The notes below the pieces were generated by a model, which saw only the letters and a program-made list of their open reading frames with translations, did not search any database and was not told the origin of the DNA. Made by a program: the position numbers and the translations under genes. Shown here piece after piece: positions 36,766-45,427 of a stretch of DNA of 64,000 nucleotides. How positions within the stretch are numbered: position 1 is the first letter of the stretch; the number at the start of each line of letters is the position of its first letter. The DNA lies in assembly GCA_016234595.1 (NCBI GenBank), contig JACRBG010000035.1, forward strand, positions 124,001 through 188,000, in the 5' to 3' direction. This DNA is from Chloroflexota bacterium. Lineage in GTDB: Bacteria; Chloroflexota; Anaerolineae; Aggregatilineales; J027.

Positions 36766-37461
36766 CTAGCGGCGGCGACCACCCATACCAGAGACCAGCA
36801 TGGCATAGTAGAGCAAGTTCAGAATCGAGGCGAACATGGCCGCGACATAGGTCATGGCAGCAGCCCGCAAAACCGCTTGCGCCCCGCTACGGTCTTCACC
36901 CGTCCGCAGCATCCCCTGTTCTTCCATCATCTTCATACCACGACGGCTGGCATCAATTTCAATAGGCAGGGTCAACACAGTAAACAGAGTTGTCGCGCCA
37001 AAGAGCAGCACACCCAACCATGCTAGACCTTGAAAACTGAGAAACCATCCGGCAAGGATAATAAACACCGACAACCCACCCCCATATTGCGCGACTGGCA
37101 GGATAAACCCACGCGCTGCAATCAAAGGGCTGTTTTGCTGATATTGCTGGACGTGCCCAAATTCATGGGCGGCAATCGCCATCGAAGCCACTGAAGGCTT
37201 TTGGGCCACTCCGGGGGAAAGTCGCACAATACCCGAACGCGGGTCAAAATGATCACCCAATTCTTGGGGTGTGCCTTCGAGATTGACCTGAAAGCCATAC
37301 GAACGAATTAACTGACGGGCAACATCCGCACCCGTAAATTGGCTGGAATTGGCCCGCTGACTCCATGTCTTATAAGCACCACGCACAGCGCTTTGCGCCA
37401 AACCACTCAGGGCTAGCGTGGGTAACAACACACACAGTAAATAAACTGGGCTGAAGAACAT
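36766..37461 (-). CDS. Neutral zinc metallopeptidase, YugP-like membrane protein
   Basis: A 231-aa protein of the Zn_peptidase_2 family (PF04298): N-terminal membrane helix, zinc motif HEFGH in AIAAHEFGHVQQYQ, then two central and one C-terminal hydrophobic segments. The family DXRXGXVRLSP region is visible as DPRSGIVRLSPGV. Probably a membrane-bound protease with unknown targets. Downstream of ctpA on the same strand with an 82-base gap that holds an inverted repeat. It has its own terminator. Confidence 0.93.
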   Translation of the reverse strand: MFFSPVYLLCVLLPTLALSGLAQSAVRGAYKTWSQRANSSQFTGADVARQLIRSYGFQVNLEGTPQELGDHFDPRSGIVRLSPGVAQKPSVASMAIAAHEFGHVQQYQQNSPLIAARGFILPVAQYGGGLSVFIILAGWFLSFQGLAWLGVLLFGATTLFTVLTLPIEIDASRRGMKMMEEQGMLRTGEDRSGAQAVLRAAAMTYVAAMFASILNLLYYAMLVSGMGGRRR

Positions 37462-37495
37462 CTTTCATTCACCTCACACGGACAGATCGAGATTC

Positions 37496-37523
37496 ACAAT
37501 CACTAATTCTACGCTGTGATTGT
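37496..37523. repeat. Inverted repeat ACAATCAC/GTGATTGT
   Basis: Perfect 8-base arms around a 12-base centre, in the 82-base gap between ctpA and the zinc peptidase gene. No T-run follows on either strand, so an operator or processing site is as likely as a terminator. Confidence 0.4.
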
Positions 37524-37543
37524 AAATTTGCCGTAAATTCTTC

Positions 37544-38797
37544 CTAAAGATGCCGTAGCCCCCCAGAAATTGGGAGATGGACTTGCGGCAACCCTACACC
37601 ATCCAATGCTTTAATAGCAGCTTGCAATTGGCTATCGAGTTCATAGCTATAGGGTGTACCAGCTTCGAGTGGCTCAAATTCAACCACGATGTCAGGGGTC
37701 ACGCCAACCAAATCAATCGAGCGATTTTCGGGCGTATACCAATGGGCGATTGTGATACGCACCGCCCCACCGTTCGACAACTGCCGCCATGTTTGAACTG
37801 TACCCTTGCCATAGGACTGGGTTCCCACAATAGTAGCACGTCCCAAATCTTGGAAGGTCGCTGCCAAAATTTCACTGGCACTGGCGCTACCCGCATCCAC
37901 TAGAATCACCAGCGGTACAGTGGGGGCCATAGCACCACCAAAGGCTTGATAGACTTGTTCCTGATCGCCTGCGCCTCGCTCAATCATGATAGGGCCAGAT
38001 TCAATAAATTGGCTCATGATTTCCAGTGCCACATCCAAATAACCACCTGTGTTGCCACGTAGGTCAAGGATCAAACCACTATGGCTTTGAGGGTCAAGTT
38101 CGGTCAGTGCATTGGTCATCTCGGTCGCCGAATCGCGTGAAAAATCGTAGAGTTGGATATAGGCAATGTCACCGTCCAAAATATCGTATTCCACACTAGG
38201 CAGGCTGATATGGGCACGTGTGACCGTTATTTCAATAATGTCTTCGCTGCCTTCCCGCCGAACACCCAACACTACATCGGTTCCAGCTGGGCCACGCACC
38301 AACGTGATAATCACTTCTTGTTCCATTTGAGTGATGTCTTGCCCATCCACTGTTACAATCTCATCACCGGGCAAAATCCCGGCTGTTTCAGCAGGTGAAC
38401 CGGGTAGCGGGCGTACAATCAACAGAGCGCCTGTTTCTTCATCTTTACGTACTGTCGCGCCGATACCTTCAAATTCACCAGAAATATCGCTGAACACCAT
38501 TTCATAGGTAGTTGGGTCCATATAGCTCATATTGGGGTCACCCAATGAAGTCATCATGCCATTCAGGGCCGCTTCCATCAATTTGACATCAGCAGCATCG
38601 TCCAACGGCTCGACATAATTTTCGTGCAATAAGTCCCATGCTTCCCAAAACGGCGCAAATAGTTCCTCACGGCTTGTACCTGTTTGGGCAGCGACAGGTG
38701 TGGCAGGTTCTTGGGCATCCCGCAAAAAGTAGCCTGCGCCAAAAGTTAAGGTCACCAACAATACTACACTCGCAACCTTGTTGAATTGACTACGCAT
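37544..38797 (-). CDS. C-terminal processing peptidase, S41 family
   Basis: A 417-aa exported protease: N-terminal membrane anchor (about 10-26), PDZ domain (about 105-195, GDEIVTVDGQDI), then the S41 core with LILDLRGNTGGYLD, the catalytic Ser in DAGSASASEI and Lys in GTQSYGKGTVQ. Ctp proteases trim C-termini of envelope proteins. Followed by the zinc peptidase. A TATAAT at 38840-38835 on the minus strand is a plausible -10 with a poor -35. Confidence 0.95.
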   Translation of the reverse strand: MRSQFNKVASVVLLVTLTFGAGYFLRDAQEPATPVAAQTGTSREELFAPFWEAWDLLHENYVEPLDDAADVKLMEAALNGMMTSLGDPNMSYMDPTTYEMVFSDISGEFEGIGATVRKDEETGALLIVRPLPGSPAETAGILPGDEIVTVDGQDITQMEQEVIITLVRGPAGTDVVLGVRREGSEDIIEITVTRAHISLPSVEYDILDGDIAYIQLYDFSRDSATEMTNALTELDPQSHSGLILDLRGNTGGYLDVALEIMSQFIESGPIMIERGAGDQEQVYQAFGGAMAPTVPLVILVDAGSASASEILAATFQDLGRATIVGTQSYGKGTVQTWRQLSNGGAVRITIAHWYTPENRSIDLVGVTPDIVVEFEPLEAGTPYSYELDSQLQAAIKALDGVGLPQVHLPISGGLRHL

Positions 38798-38862
38798 CCC
38801 TATTTATCTCCAACTACTCAATGTTATAGGCTTTATTATAGGCCAGAATCAACAGCAAAGAA

Positions 38863-39705
38863 CTAAGCGTTCTGTGAATATACTACGCGCTGCCCCCACT
38901 CCGCGCTCAATAGTGTCGCCAAATAGCCATCAAAATCTTCGCCATTGCAGGCATCAATGTAGCGCAAAATTTCGCCCCCCCCGACCGCATAATCCGGGTA
39001 GCAAGAAGTCGGCCATGCCCCAAACGGCGCATGCACCACTGCGGTTGTCACCGGGGCGGGGATATGGACCTCTTTGTCGAGAACATCCACAATCTTTTCG
39101 GCGGTAATAATGACCTGCTTGGCAATCATGGCTAATTCCATATCCACCCCGCGATTTTGGTTTATTTGAGCATTACCCCGTTTATCAGCAACAAGGGCAT
39201 GAATCACCGCCACATCGCAGGATAAGGCGGGGAAAGCCATCAGTGTTTCACCACTATAGGGGTCTTGTACCGTTTTAACATCGGGGCGCAGTTTGGGTAA
39301 ATCCGTTCCTAGCCATGCACAAGCTGGCATAAAACCAACCCCTGACATCGTCGCCCGAATGCCCATCGCAAGGCTGGCTTCGGTCTCTTCCATAATTTGG
39401 ATTTCCCCCCGATTGGCTGCTTGGGTAAACATCGGGGCAAGGCCAAAAATCTCCAACCCAAAATAGCAGGTGCGTGTTTTTTGGATGACCCCCGCCCCAA
39501 CCAGCAAATCAGACTCATAGCCAGACGTGAAATTCAATAGAGTCAGGTTATGGGGGCGATCTTCGCGGCGGAGTAGCTCCCGCACAAACGCCACCGGACG
39601 CCGATACATTGTCACCCCACCCAAGCCTAATATACTGCCCGATTGCACCAGCGAGGCCGCTTCTGGCATTGAGACAACACGATTGATGGGGGGTATATGC
39701 GCCAT
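38863..39705 (-). CDS. CoA-transferase, alpha subunit (GctA/IpdA-like)
   Basis: A 280-aa class I CoA-transferase alpha subunit: GSILGLGGVTMYRRPVAFV at the N-terminus, SGYESDLLVGAG, and ADKRGNAQIN near the middle. The alpha chain carries the CoA-binding glycine loop; the catalytic Glu is on the beta chain, which is not adjacent but lies 21 kb away at 60749. The ATG at 39705 is preferred with AGGA 8 bases upstream. Related pairs act in glutaconate or steroid-ring degradation; the acyl substrate here is unknown. Confidence 0.9.
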   Translation of the reverse strand: MAHIPPINRVVSMPEAASLVQSGSILGLGGVTMYRRPVAFVRELLRREDRPHNLTLLNFTSGYESDLLVGAGVIQKTRTCYFGLEIFGLAPMFTQAANRGEIQIMEETEASLAMGIRATMSGVGFMPACAWLGTDLPKLRPDVKTVQDPYSGETLMAFPALSCDVAVIHALVADKRGNAQINQNRGVDMELAMIAKQVIITAEKIVDVLDKEVHIPAPVTTAVVHAPFGAWPTSCYPDYAVGGGEILRYIDACNGEDFDGYLATLLSAEWGQRVVYSQNA

Positions 39706-39804
39706 AACCAAATCCTTTTTGCAAGGGGATGAGATGCGCTCTAGTCTACCATAGGCCCTAAACCACGTCACAAATCTGGCAGAACGGTTGCTAGATCCGT
39801 CATG

Positions 39805-39810
39805 TATAAT
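39805..39810 (+). promoter_or_regulatory. Candidate -10 of the rluD-nth transcript
   Basis: TATAAT 44 bases before the pseudouridine synthase start. The -35 at 17 bases is poor, so the assignment is tentative. Confidence 0.4.
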
Positions 39811-39853
39811 AGACCTTCTAAATTCCCACGACCCTAGATGTCAGGATAATTGA

Positions 39854-40771
39854 ATGGAAGAACTCGATATATTTGATTTTTGCGCCGACGCTGCGGAAGT
39901 GGGCGAACGGCTGGATAAAGTGCTGGCGACACGCTTGACAGATCTTTCGCGCACTCGCATTCAGGAATTAATCAAAGCAGGTGAGGTGCAGGTCAACAGC
40001 GACACCAGTAAACCCGCCTATCGCCTTGAAGCGGATGATTGTGTCACCGTTGCTCTACCTCCCATCGCAGACGACGAACCTGTTCAGCCGGAGGACATTC
40101 CGCTGGATGTGTTATATGAAGATGCCCACCTTGCTGTCATCAATAAGCCCGCTGGTATGGTGGTGCATCCGGCGCACGGCAACGAACACGGCACATTGGT
40201 GAATGCCGTTTTGCATCGCTGGCCGCAAACCGCGACGGTTGGCGATGATGAAACCCGCGCAGGCATTGTACATCGCTTGGATAAAGAAACCTCCGGGGTG
40301 ATTTTGATTGCGTTGACCGACCCCGCCCGTGAGAAATTGATGGCCCAATTTAAGGCCCGTACTACTGAAAAACATTATCTAGCTTTGACGGAGCGCATCC
40401 CCACCAATGATCGTGGCAAAATTGATGCCCCGATTGGGCGCGACCCCAAAAATCGCAAGCGTATGGCCGTTGTGCGTGATGGCAAGGAGTCGGTGACGGA
40501 ATTTCAGGTGCGCGAACGGTATGGCGAGTATGCCCTGTTGGACATCCACCCCATTACAGGGCGCACCCATCAAATCCGCGTCCATCTAGCATTTATTGAA
40601 TGTCCGGTGGTAGGTGATCCAGTCTATGGGCATCGCAAGCAGCGCATCAAGACGCTCTTTCTCCATGCCTACCGCATCAGTTTTGACCATCCGGTGACGG
40701 GTGAGCGAATGACCTTTGAGGCGGCTCTGCCCGAAAAACTGCAAGGGATTTTAGAGAATTTGCCGAGGTAA
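39854..40771 (+). CDS. RluD-family 23S rRNA pseudouridine synthase
   Basis: A 305-aa protein: N-terminal S4 RNA-binding domain (about 15-75, RLDKVLATRLTDLSRTRIQ), then the RluA/RluD catalytic domain with catalytic Asp in HRLDKETSG and the conserved RTHQIRVHLA block. It isomerises uridines in large-subunit rRNA; RluD is the closest model, but site specificity is not readable. Its stop codon is 6 bases before the nth start. Confidence 0.94.
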   Translation: MEELDIFDFCADAAEVGERLDKVLATRLTDLSRTRIQELIKAGEVQVNSDTSKPAYRLEADDCVTVALPPIADDEPVQPEDIPLDVLYEDAHLAVINKPAGMVVHPAHGNEHGTLVNAVLHRWPQTATVGDDETRAGIVHRLDKETSGVILIALTDPAREKLMAQFKARTTEKHYLALTERIPTNDRGKIDAPIGRDPKNRKRMAVVRDGKESVTEFQVRERYGEYALLDIHPITGRTHQIRVHLAFIECPVVGDPVYGHRKQRIKTLFLHAYRISFDHPVTGERMTFEAALPEKLQGILENLPR

Positions 40772-40777
40772 GTGCCC

Positions 40778-41476
40778 ATGCCTGTCCCATTACAGCCACC
40801 CGACAAAGCCCTGATTGAAAAAGCCAGTGAGGTGTACCAACGCCTACTGGTGGCTTATGGCGACCATCCGTTGAAGCCGCGCCGTGAACCGATGCACGAA
40901 CTGGTTTCGACCATGCTCTCGCATCGCACCACCGAACGTGAGGAGCAATTGGCCTATGATGAAATGCGGCGGCGTTTTGGGACATGGGAAGCCGTGCGAG
41001 ATGCGCCCTTGGAAAAACTGACCGAGGCCATCCAAAAGGCCAACTACCCAGAGGCCAAAGCCCGCAATATTCAGACCGTCTTGCAAAGGATTATCACTGA
41101 ACGGGGTGAGGCCACTATTGATTTTTTGCAAGAGCTACCAGTCGAAAAGGCAATTGAATGGTTGACCGATTTGCCGGGGGTGGGCATTAAAACAGCGACC
41201 TTGGTACTGCTCTTCTGCTTCAGCAAACCGGTTTTACCAGTAGATACCCATGTGCATCGGATTAGCCAACGGCTCGGTTTGATTGGGCCAAAAGTCACCG
41301 CTGAAAAAGCCCATGCCCTACTATTGGCCCTTTTTCCACCCGACCCGCCTATGCTCTTTAATTTTCATATCAATATGCTGCGGCATGGTCAAAAACTCTG
41401 TACTTGGCAAGACCCTCGCTGTGAAAAATGTCCCTTAACGGACATCTGCAACTGGTATCAAGAAAATCGGGCGTAG
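40778..41476 (+). CDS. nth: Endonuclease III
   Basis: A 232-aa DNA glycosylase/AP lyase of base excision repair. It has the helix-hairpin-helix LPGVGIKTA with catalytic Lys, the catalytic Asp in PVDTHVHR and the 4Fe-4S cluster ligands in CTWQDPRCEKCPLTDIC (C-x6-C-x2-C-x5-C). The ATG at 40778 has GAGGT 8 bases upstream; the GTG two codons earlier is too close. It is co-transcribed with the pseudouridine synthase. Confidence 0.95.
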   Translation: MPVPLQPPDKALIEKASEVYQRLLVAYGDHPLKPRREPMHELVSTMLSHRTTEREEQLAYDEMRRRFGTWEAVRDAPLEKLTEAIQKANYPEAKARNIQTVLQRIITERGEATIDFLQELPVEKAIEWLTDLPGVGIKTATLVLLFCFSKPVLPVDTHVHRISQRLGLIGPKVTAEKAHALLLALFPPDPPMLFNFHINMLRHGQKLCTWQDPRCEKCPLTDICNWYQENRA

Positions 41477-41514
41477 CCTTTCATAAAGTTGAAAATTTAA
41501 CAGAACATACATTC

Positions 41515-41568
41515 TATAATTGTAGATTATATGCGCCGAATTTGAATCCGTTACTATCGTAACGGATT
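41515..41568. repeat. Two inverted repeats upstream of the DUF488 gene
   Basis: TATAAT/ATTATA (41515-41531) is followed by a perfect 10-base hairpin AATCCGTTAC-TATC-GTAACGGATT (41545-41568). There is no T-run after it, so it is more operator- or RNA-hairpin-like than a terminator. The rest of the gap to 41714 has an AAGGAGG at about 41597 that precedes no usable ORF. Confidence 0.5.
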
Positions 41569-41714
41569 TATGCGTGGTGGTCATATTTGAAAACAAGGAG
41601 GTGGCCGTTAAGCTAGGGCAAAGTGTGGTAGCGAGACAGGAATAGCCCTAAACTAAACGATACAAATTTATGCTAGACTGGGAAAATAGATTCAAGCAGC
41701 TTAGGATGACTTTT

Positions 41715-42266
41715 ATGGATGGAAGAGCCAGTTTTACCCTTTACACCATCGGCCACAGCAATCACTCAATTGAAGATTTTTTGGCGCTGTTGAAAAAACA
41801 TGCCATCACAGATTTGGTTGACATTCGGAGTACGCCTCAAAGCCGATTTTCGCCACATTTTAATAAAAAACGCCTTGAAAGTACCCTACCCGAACACGGC
41901 ATGACTTATCATTTTCGTGGGGAGGCTCTCGGTGGCAGACCCAAAGACCCCAGTGTTTATGTAGGTGATAAAGCAGACTTCGCATTGGTCATGCAGCAGG
42001 AGTGGTATCAGGCAGGCATTCAAGATTTGTTTACCCTGCTTCAGCAAATTGAGGCGAAAGCGGGTCGGGTGGCGATTATGTGCAGTGAAGGCGACCCCGA
42101 CCAATGTCACCGCCATCATTTAATCGCCCGTTCGCTGCTCGACCCACAGGTGAAAATTGTCGGGGATGAGGTCAGCGTCGAGATGGTGCATATTTTGAAA
42201 GATGGTGAACTGCGGTCTATATCCGCTGATGATTTTGGGGAGTCGAGGCAGTTACCCCTGCTGTAA
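41715..42266 (+). CDS. DUF488 family protein
   Basis: A 183-aa protein with DUF488 hallmarks: LYTIGHSNHSIEDFL, DLVDIRSTPQSRFSPHF, then IMCSEGDPDQCHRHHLIA with conserved Cys and His residues. The function of the family is not established; members are often found in accessory regions. The ATG at 41715 has AGGA 10 bases upstream. It lies at the edge of an AT-richer stretch (41.5-43.4 kb) that also holds the nuclease-like gene. Confidence 0.9.
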   Translation: MDGRASFTLYTIGHSNHSIEDFLALLKKHAITDLVDIRSTPQSRFSPHFNKKRLESTLPEHGMTYHFRGEALGGRPKDPSVYVGDKADFALVMQQEWYQAGIQDLFTLLQQIEAKAGRVAIMCSEGDPDQCHRHHLIARSLLDPQVKIVGDEVSVEMVHILKDGELRSISADDFGESRQLPLL

Positions 42267-42301
42267 ATGAAAACCTGCCGAAAACTCAGCATAAAAGTTT
42301 A

Positions 42302-43069
42302 TTAGATTTCCAAAATCTCGATACCAAGTCTATCGCATGATTGATAAGCATATTGATTTGCAGTTCCCCTTAGGCAAGCTATCACTGGCTTACAATCCCC
42401 TCCATACTCGGCACAATAACAAAGAACCTGCCCTATTGCTCCAAAGAGGGTACGTTCATTGAGTTTAGGCTTACATTCCACAATTATTACTTGGTTAGAA
42501 TCAATAGTGGCAATTATGTCAACAATTTTGCCCGATTGAAGGGGTTTATGATGTTCAATATTCCACCCCTTCTCTACATAGTGTTTTATGACAAGGGGAT
42601 GTATCTCATCAACTTCAATACGCCCCAAACCAACCGAATTAACCTTAGAAGTATCCTTGACCAAATATAGCAAAGGCAACTCGTTCCCATTCAAATACAT
42701 TTTTAATGCTCGAACCAATGGAGAACGATCTGATATACGAAATGTGATTGCAAAAAGGCCCTTCTCAGTAGCGAATTCACAAACTTGGGGACCGCCAGAA
42801 GTATCGGTTTTAATAGCATATAAAATGTCATCTAAATTTAAATCGTCTTGACTGCAAATAGTCCGTTTCACATCTTTCCAAGGGGCGGATCTTTGCTTAT
42901 TTTGTGAACCACTGATTTCATAAACCCAATCAGAAACACGATAAAAGCGTTTGCCGTCAGGTTGGTCAATATACATCATTGTTCCGCTAAGATGGTCAAT
43001 GATGAGTTCGGGCAGGGGTCGGCTATCATCCAACTGCCCATTCAAAAACAGTTCCAAATCAGTTGTCAT
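42302..43069 (-). CDS. BRO-N-like domain fused to a PD-(D/E)XK nuclease-like domain
   Basis: A 255-aa cytosolic protein. Residues about 30-127 resemble the BRO/antirepressor N-terminal domain of phages and viruses (FYRVSDWVYEI, CEFATEKGLFAITFR, PLVRALKMYL). Residues about 165-245 fit a PD-(D/E)XK nuclease core: Asp184 in KIVDIIATI, Glu198 and Lys200 in IIVECKPK, then Gln214 and Tyr218 in GQVLCY. The gene is AT-richer than its neighbours and stands alone, which suggests transfer. AAGGAG lies 8 bases before the ATG. A defence or phage-related DNA nuclease is plausible but unproven. Confidence 0.75.
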   Translation of the reverse strand: MTTDLELFLNGQLDDSRPLPELIIDHLSGTMMYIDQPDGKRFYRVSDWVYEISGSQNKQRSAPWKDVKRTICSQDDLNLDDILYAIKTDTSGGPQVCEFATEKGLFAITFRISDRSPLVRALKMYLNGNELPLLYLVKDTSKVNSVGLGRIEVDEIHPLVIKHYVEKGWNIEHHKPLQSGKIVDIIATIDSNQVIIVECKPKLNERTLFGAIGQVLCYCAEYGGDCKPVIACLRGTANQYAYQSCDRLGIEILEI

Positions 43070-43167
43070 GGTGGATTCTCCTTAGATTTATGGGATAAGA
43101 CGGAGGATTTCTCTCCCCCCTTTTGCAAGGCTTGGATAAGCGAAAATCGGATATGTGTAGATATTCC

Positions 43168-43242
43168 TTTAGCAGTCAATCCATGCTAAAATTCTCCTTG
43201 CTGAATTCAGCTCTGTCCCCTGAGTGTTTGCGCACTCGGGGG
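43168..43242. other. Three successive hairpins in the leader of the BRO-N/nuclease gene
   Basis: In the 363-base gap 43070-43432 three strong inverted repeats follow each other: TTTAGCA/TGCTAAA (43168-43190), the palindrome GCTGAATTCAGC (43200-43211), and CCCCTGAGTG/CACTCGGGGG (43217-43242, one wobble). On the minus strand they would lie in the leader RNA about 100-175 bases before the start. This may be a structured RNA or protein-binding sites; I do not recognise a known class. Confidence 0.5.
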
Positions 43243-43291
43243 CGTGTCTTTAGATGATGCGTTCTATTTTACTCCGGTTTTTGGGGCGTGC

Positions 43292-43312
43292 AAAAACTGC
43301 CTTCAAGACAGT
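43292..43312 (-). terminator. Possible second terminator downstream of glmS
   Basis: On the minus strand ACTGTCTTGAAGGCAGT (8-bp arms with one mismatch) is followed by TTTTTGC. It lies 120 bases beyond the glmS stop. Confidence 0.45.
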
Positions 43313-43365
43313 AGTAACCCCAATCGAATAGCCCAAACCCTATTTTTGAATATCACAACCTCAAT

Positions 43366-43400
43366 AAAAAATGCGCCACCCACTTTCACAGGCAGCGCAT
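43366..43400 (-). terminator. Intrinsic terminator of glmS
   Basis: On the minus strand ATGCGC...GCGCAT encloses an inner TGCC/GGTG helix and is followed by TTTTTATTG, 33 bases past the stop. Confidence 0.85.
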
Positions 43401-43432
43401 TTGGCATCATTTATTGAATCCCCATCTGACAG

Positions 43433-45277
43433 TTACTCGACGGTAACACTCTTGGCAAGGTTGCGCGGTTGGTCAACATCGGCCCCACGCCGTACCGCGA
43501 TATGATAGGCCAGCAGTTGCAGCGGGATGACCGCCACGACCGGGCTTAATAACCACGAGACACGCGGAACATACACCACATGGTCGGCTTTTTCCGCGAT
43601 GACCTTATCGCCCTCAGTAGCAATGGCAATCACGATGCCGCCGCGTGCTTTAGCCTGCTCAATCTGACTGAGCATCTTGTCATAGACCTCATCTTGTAGG
43701 GCGACCACCACGACAGGCAGATTTTCATCAATCAGGGCAATCGGGCCATGTTTCATCTCGCCCGCTGGATAACCCTCAGCATGGATGTAGCTGATTTCTT
43801 TGAGCTTGAGTGCCCCTTCGAGCGCGACAGGATAATTAATCCCCCGCCCCAGATACAAAAAATCCTCGTAGTGATAGAGGCGACCAACCAGTTGCTCAAT
43901 GTGGTGTTCATTGCTCAATACACGCCCTACCAAATCCGGCAAAGTGGCGAGGTCGGTGGTATGGGTCAGCATATCTTTTTCGGTGAGTGTGCCGCGCAGA
44001 TAGCCGAGATAGAGGGCCAGCAAAATCTGATCAACCACACTGGAGGTAAAGGCTTTGGTGGAAGCCACCCCGATTTCCGGCCCGGTCTGCATGGTGATAA
44101 AGCCATCCGAAATCCGCATGGCTTGGCTGCCGAGCGCATTGACGATACTCCATAGGCGGATTTTATACTGTTTTGCCACTTCCATCGCCGCAAGGGTGTC
44201 GACTGTTTCGCCGCTCTGGGTGATCGCCAACATCGCGCAGTGTTCATCTAACACTGGGTCACGATAGCGATACTCACTGCCATAATCCACCTCAACGGGC
44301 AGGCGGGCCAGCTTCTCGATGGCAAATTTCCCAATCAGGCCCGAATAGTAGCTCGTACCACACGCCACGGTAATCAATCGCTGCAAGAATTTGGCTTCAT
44401 CCGATGTCAGGGGCATATCGGGCAAAAATACTTCCCCCGTCTTAAAATCCACCCGTCCGCCGATGGTGTCAGTAATGGCACGGGCTTGTTCGTGGATTTC
44501 CTTTTGCATGAAATGGCGATACTCGCCTTTGGCCGCGCTGATAGGGTCGTAGGGAACATCATGAATGACGGCCTTAAGGGGTGCGCCATCCGTCGTTTGG
44601 ACGGTATAACCCTCAGCCGTGATGGTTGCCATCTGGCGACTTTCCAAAAAGACCATGCGGCGGGTATGTTCCAAAATGGCAGGGATGTCGGAGGCGATGA
44701 ACATTTCATTTTCGCCCAAGCCGACAGCAACTCCACCCGCATTGCCAATGCGAACGGCGACCAATTGACCGGGGAAATGGGCGCTCATAATGACAATGGC
44801 ATGGGCCCCACATAAATGCTGTACAGCGAGTTGGGTCGCAACGGTAATGTCTTTGCCCGCCGATAGATAACGCTCGACGAGATGCACGATCACTTCAGTA
44901 TCGGTGTCGGAGGCAAAAACAACACCCTCTGATTCCAATTCGGCCCGTAGGGAGAGGAAATTTTCAACGATGCCGTTATGCACGACAACAGTTGCGCCGT
45001 CCATGCTGGTATGGGGATGAGCGTTACGCTGGCTGGGTGCGCCGTGTGTCGCCCAACGAGTATGCCCGATACCCAGTGAGCCTTTGACAGGGGCGAGTTC
45101 GACCTCTTGGCGCAGATTGCTTAATTTGCCAACCTGCCGTCGGACTTGGATTTGACCGTTTGATTCTAAAATGGCGATACCAGCGGAGTCGTAACCGCGA
45201 TATTCCAACAATTGCAAGCCGTTTAGGATAATCGGGGCAGCATCACGCGGCCCGACGTAACCGACGATTCCACACAT
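43433..45277 (-). CDS. glmS: Glutamine-fructose-6-phosphate aminotransferase
   Basis: A 614-aa enzyme that makes glucosamine-6-phosphate from fructose-6-phosphate and glutamine, the first step of UDP-GlcNAc and peptidoglycan synthesis. The N-terminal glutaminase domain starts MCGIVGYVG with nucleophile Cys2 and has HTRWATHG. Two SIS domains follow (ACGTSYYSG, TQSGETVDTLAA, STKAFTSS), and the C-terminus ends with the standard QPRNLAKSVTVE. AGGAGG precedes the start. Its leader carries a glmS ribozyme (45428-45645), so the product should feed back on mRNA stability. Confidence 0.98.
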   Translation of the reverse strand: MCGIVGYVGPRDAAPIILNGLQLLEYRGYDSAGIAILESNGQIQVRRQVGKLSNLRQEVELAPVKGSLGIGHTRWATHGAPSQRNAHPHTSMDGATVVVHNGIVENFLSLRAELESEGVVFASDTDTEVIVHLVERYLSAGKDITVATQLAVQHLCGAHAIVIMSAHFPGQLVAVRIGNAGGVAVGLGENEMFIASDIPAILEHTRRMVFLESRQMATITAEGYTVQTTDGAPLKAVIHDVPYDPISAAKGEYRHFMQKEIHEQARAITDTIGGRVDFKTGEVFLPDMPLTSDEAKFLQRLITVACGTSYYSGLIGKFAIEKLARLPVEVDYGSEYRYRDPVLDEHCAMLAITQSGETVDTLAAMEVAKQYKIRLWSIVNALGSQAMRISDGFITMQTGPEIGVASTKAFTSSVVDQILLALYLGYLRGTLTEKDMLTHTTDLATLPDLVGRVLSNEHHIEQLVGRLYHYEDFLYLGRGINYPVALEGALKLKEISYIHAEGYPAGEMKHGPIALIDENLPVVVVALQDEVYDKMLSQIEQAKARGGIVIAIATEGDKVIAEKADHVVYVPRVSWLLSPVVAVIPLQLLAYHIAVRRGADVDQPRNLAKSVTVE

Positions 45278-45322
45278 GGCCTTATAGCCTCCTATTTAAT
45301 TTTTAGGAACGCAAACGTAGAC

Positions 45323-45379
45323 AGCGAATCTCAGGTTATTTGGACACGGGGCTAAAGCCGTCGTGCTGAATTTAGACGA
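45323..45379. repeat. Dispersed hairpin repeat, copy A (glmS leader)
   Basis: A 57-base unit with core TGGACACGGGGCTAAAGCCG, also found at 60552-60617. It forms a hairpin CACGG..GGC-TAAA-GCC..TCGTG and lies between the ribozyme and the glmS start, antisense relative to copy B with respect to the local gene. Confidence 0.75.
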
Positions 45380-45427
45380 AAACACATGAGTATCGCTGTA
45401 GGCGCTCCGTGCGAATAAGCCCAGAGC

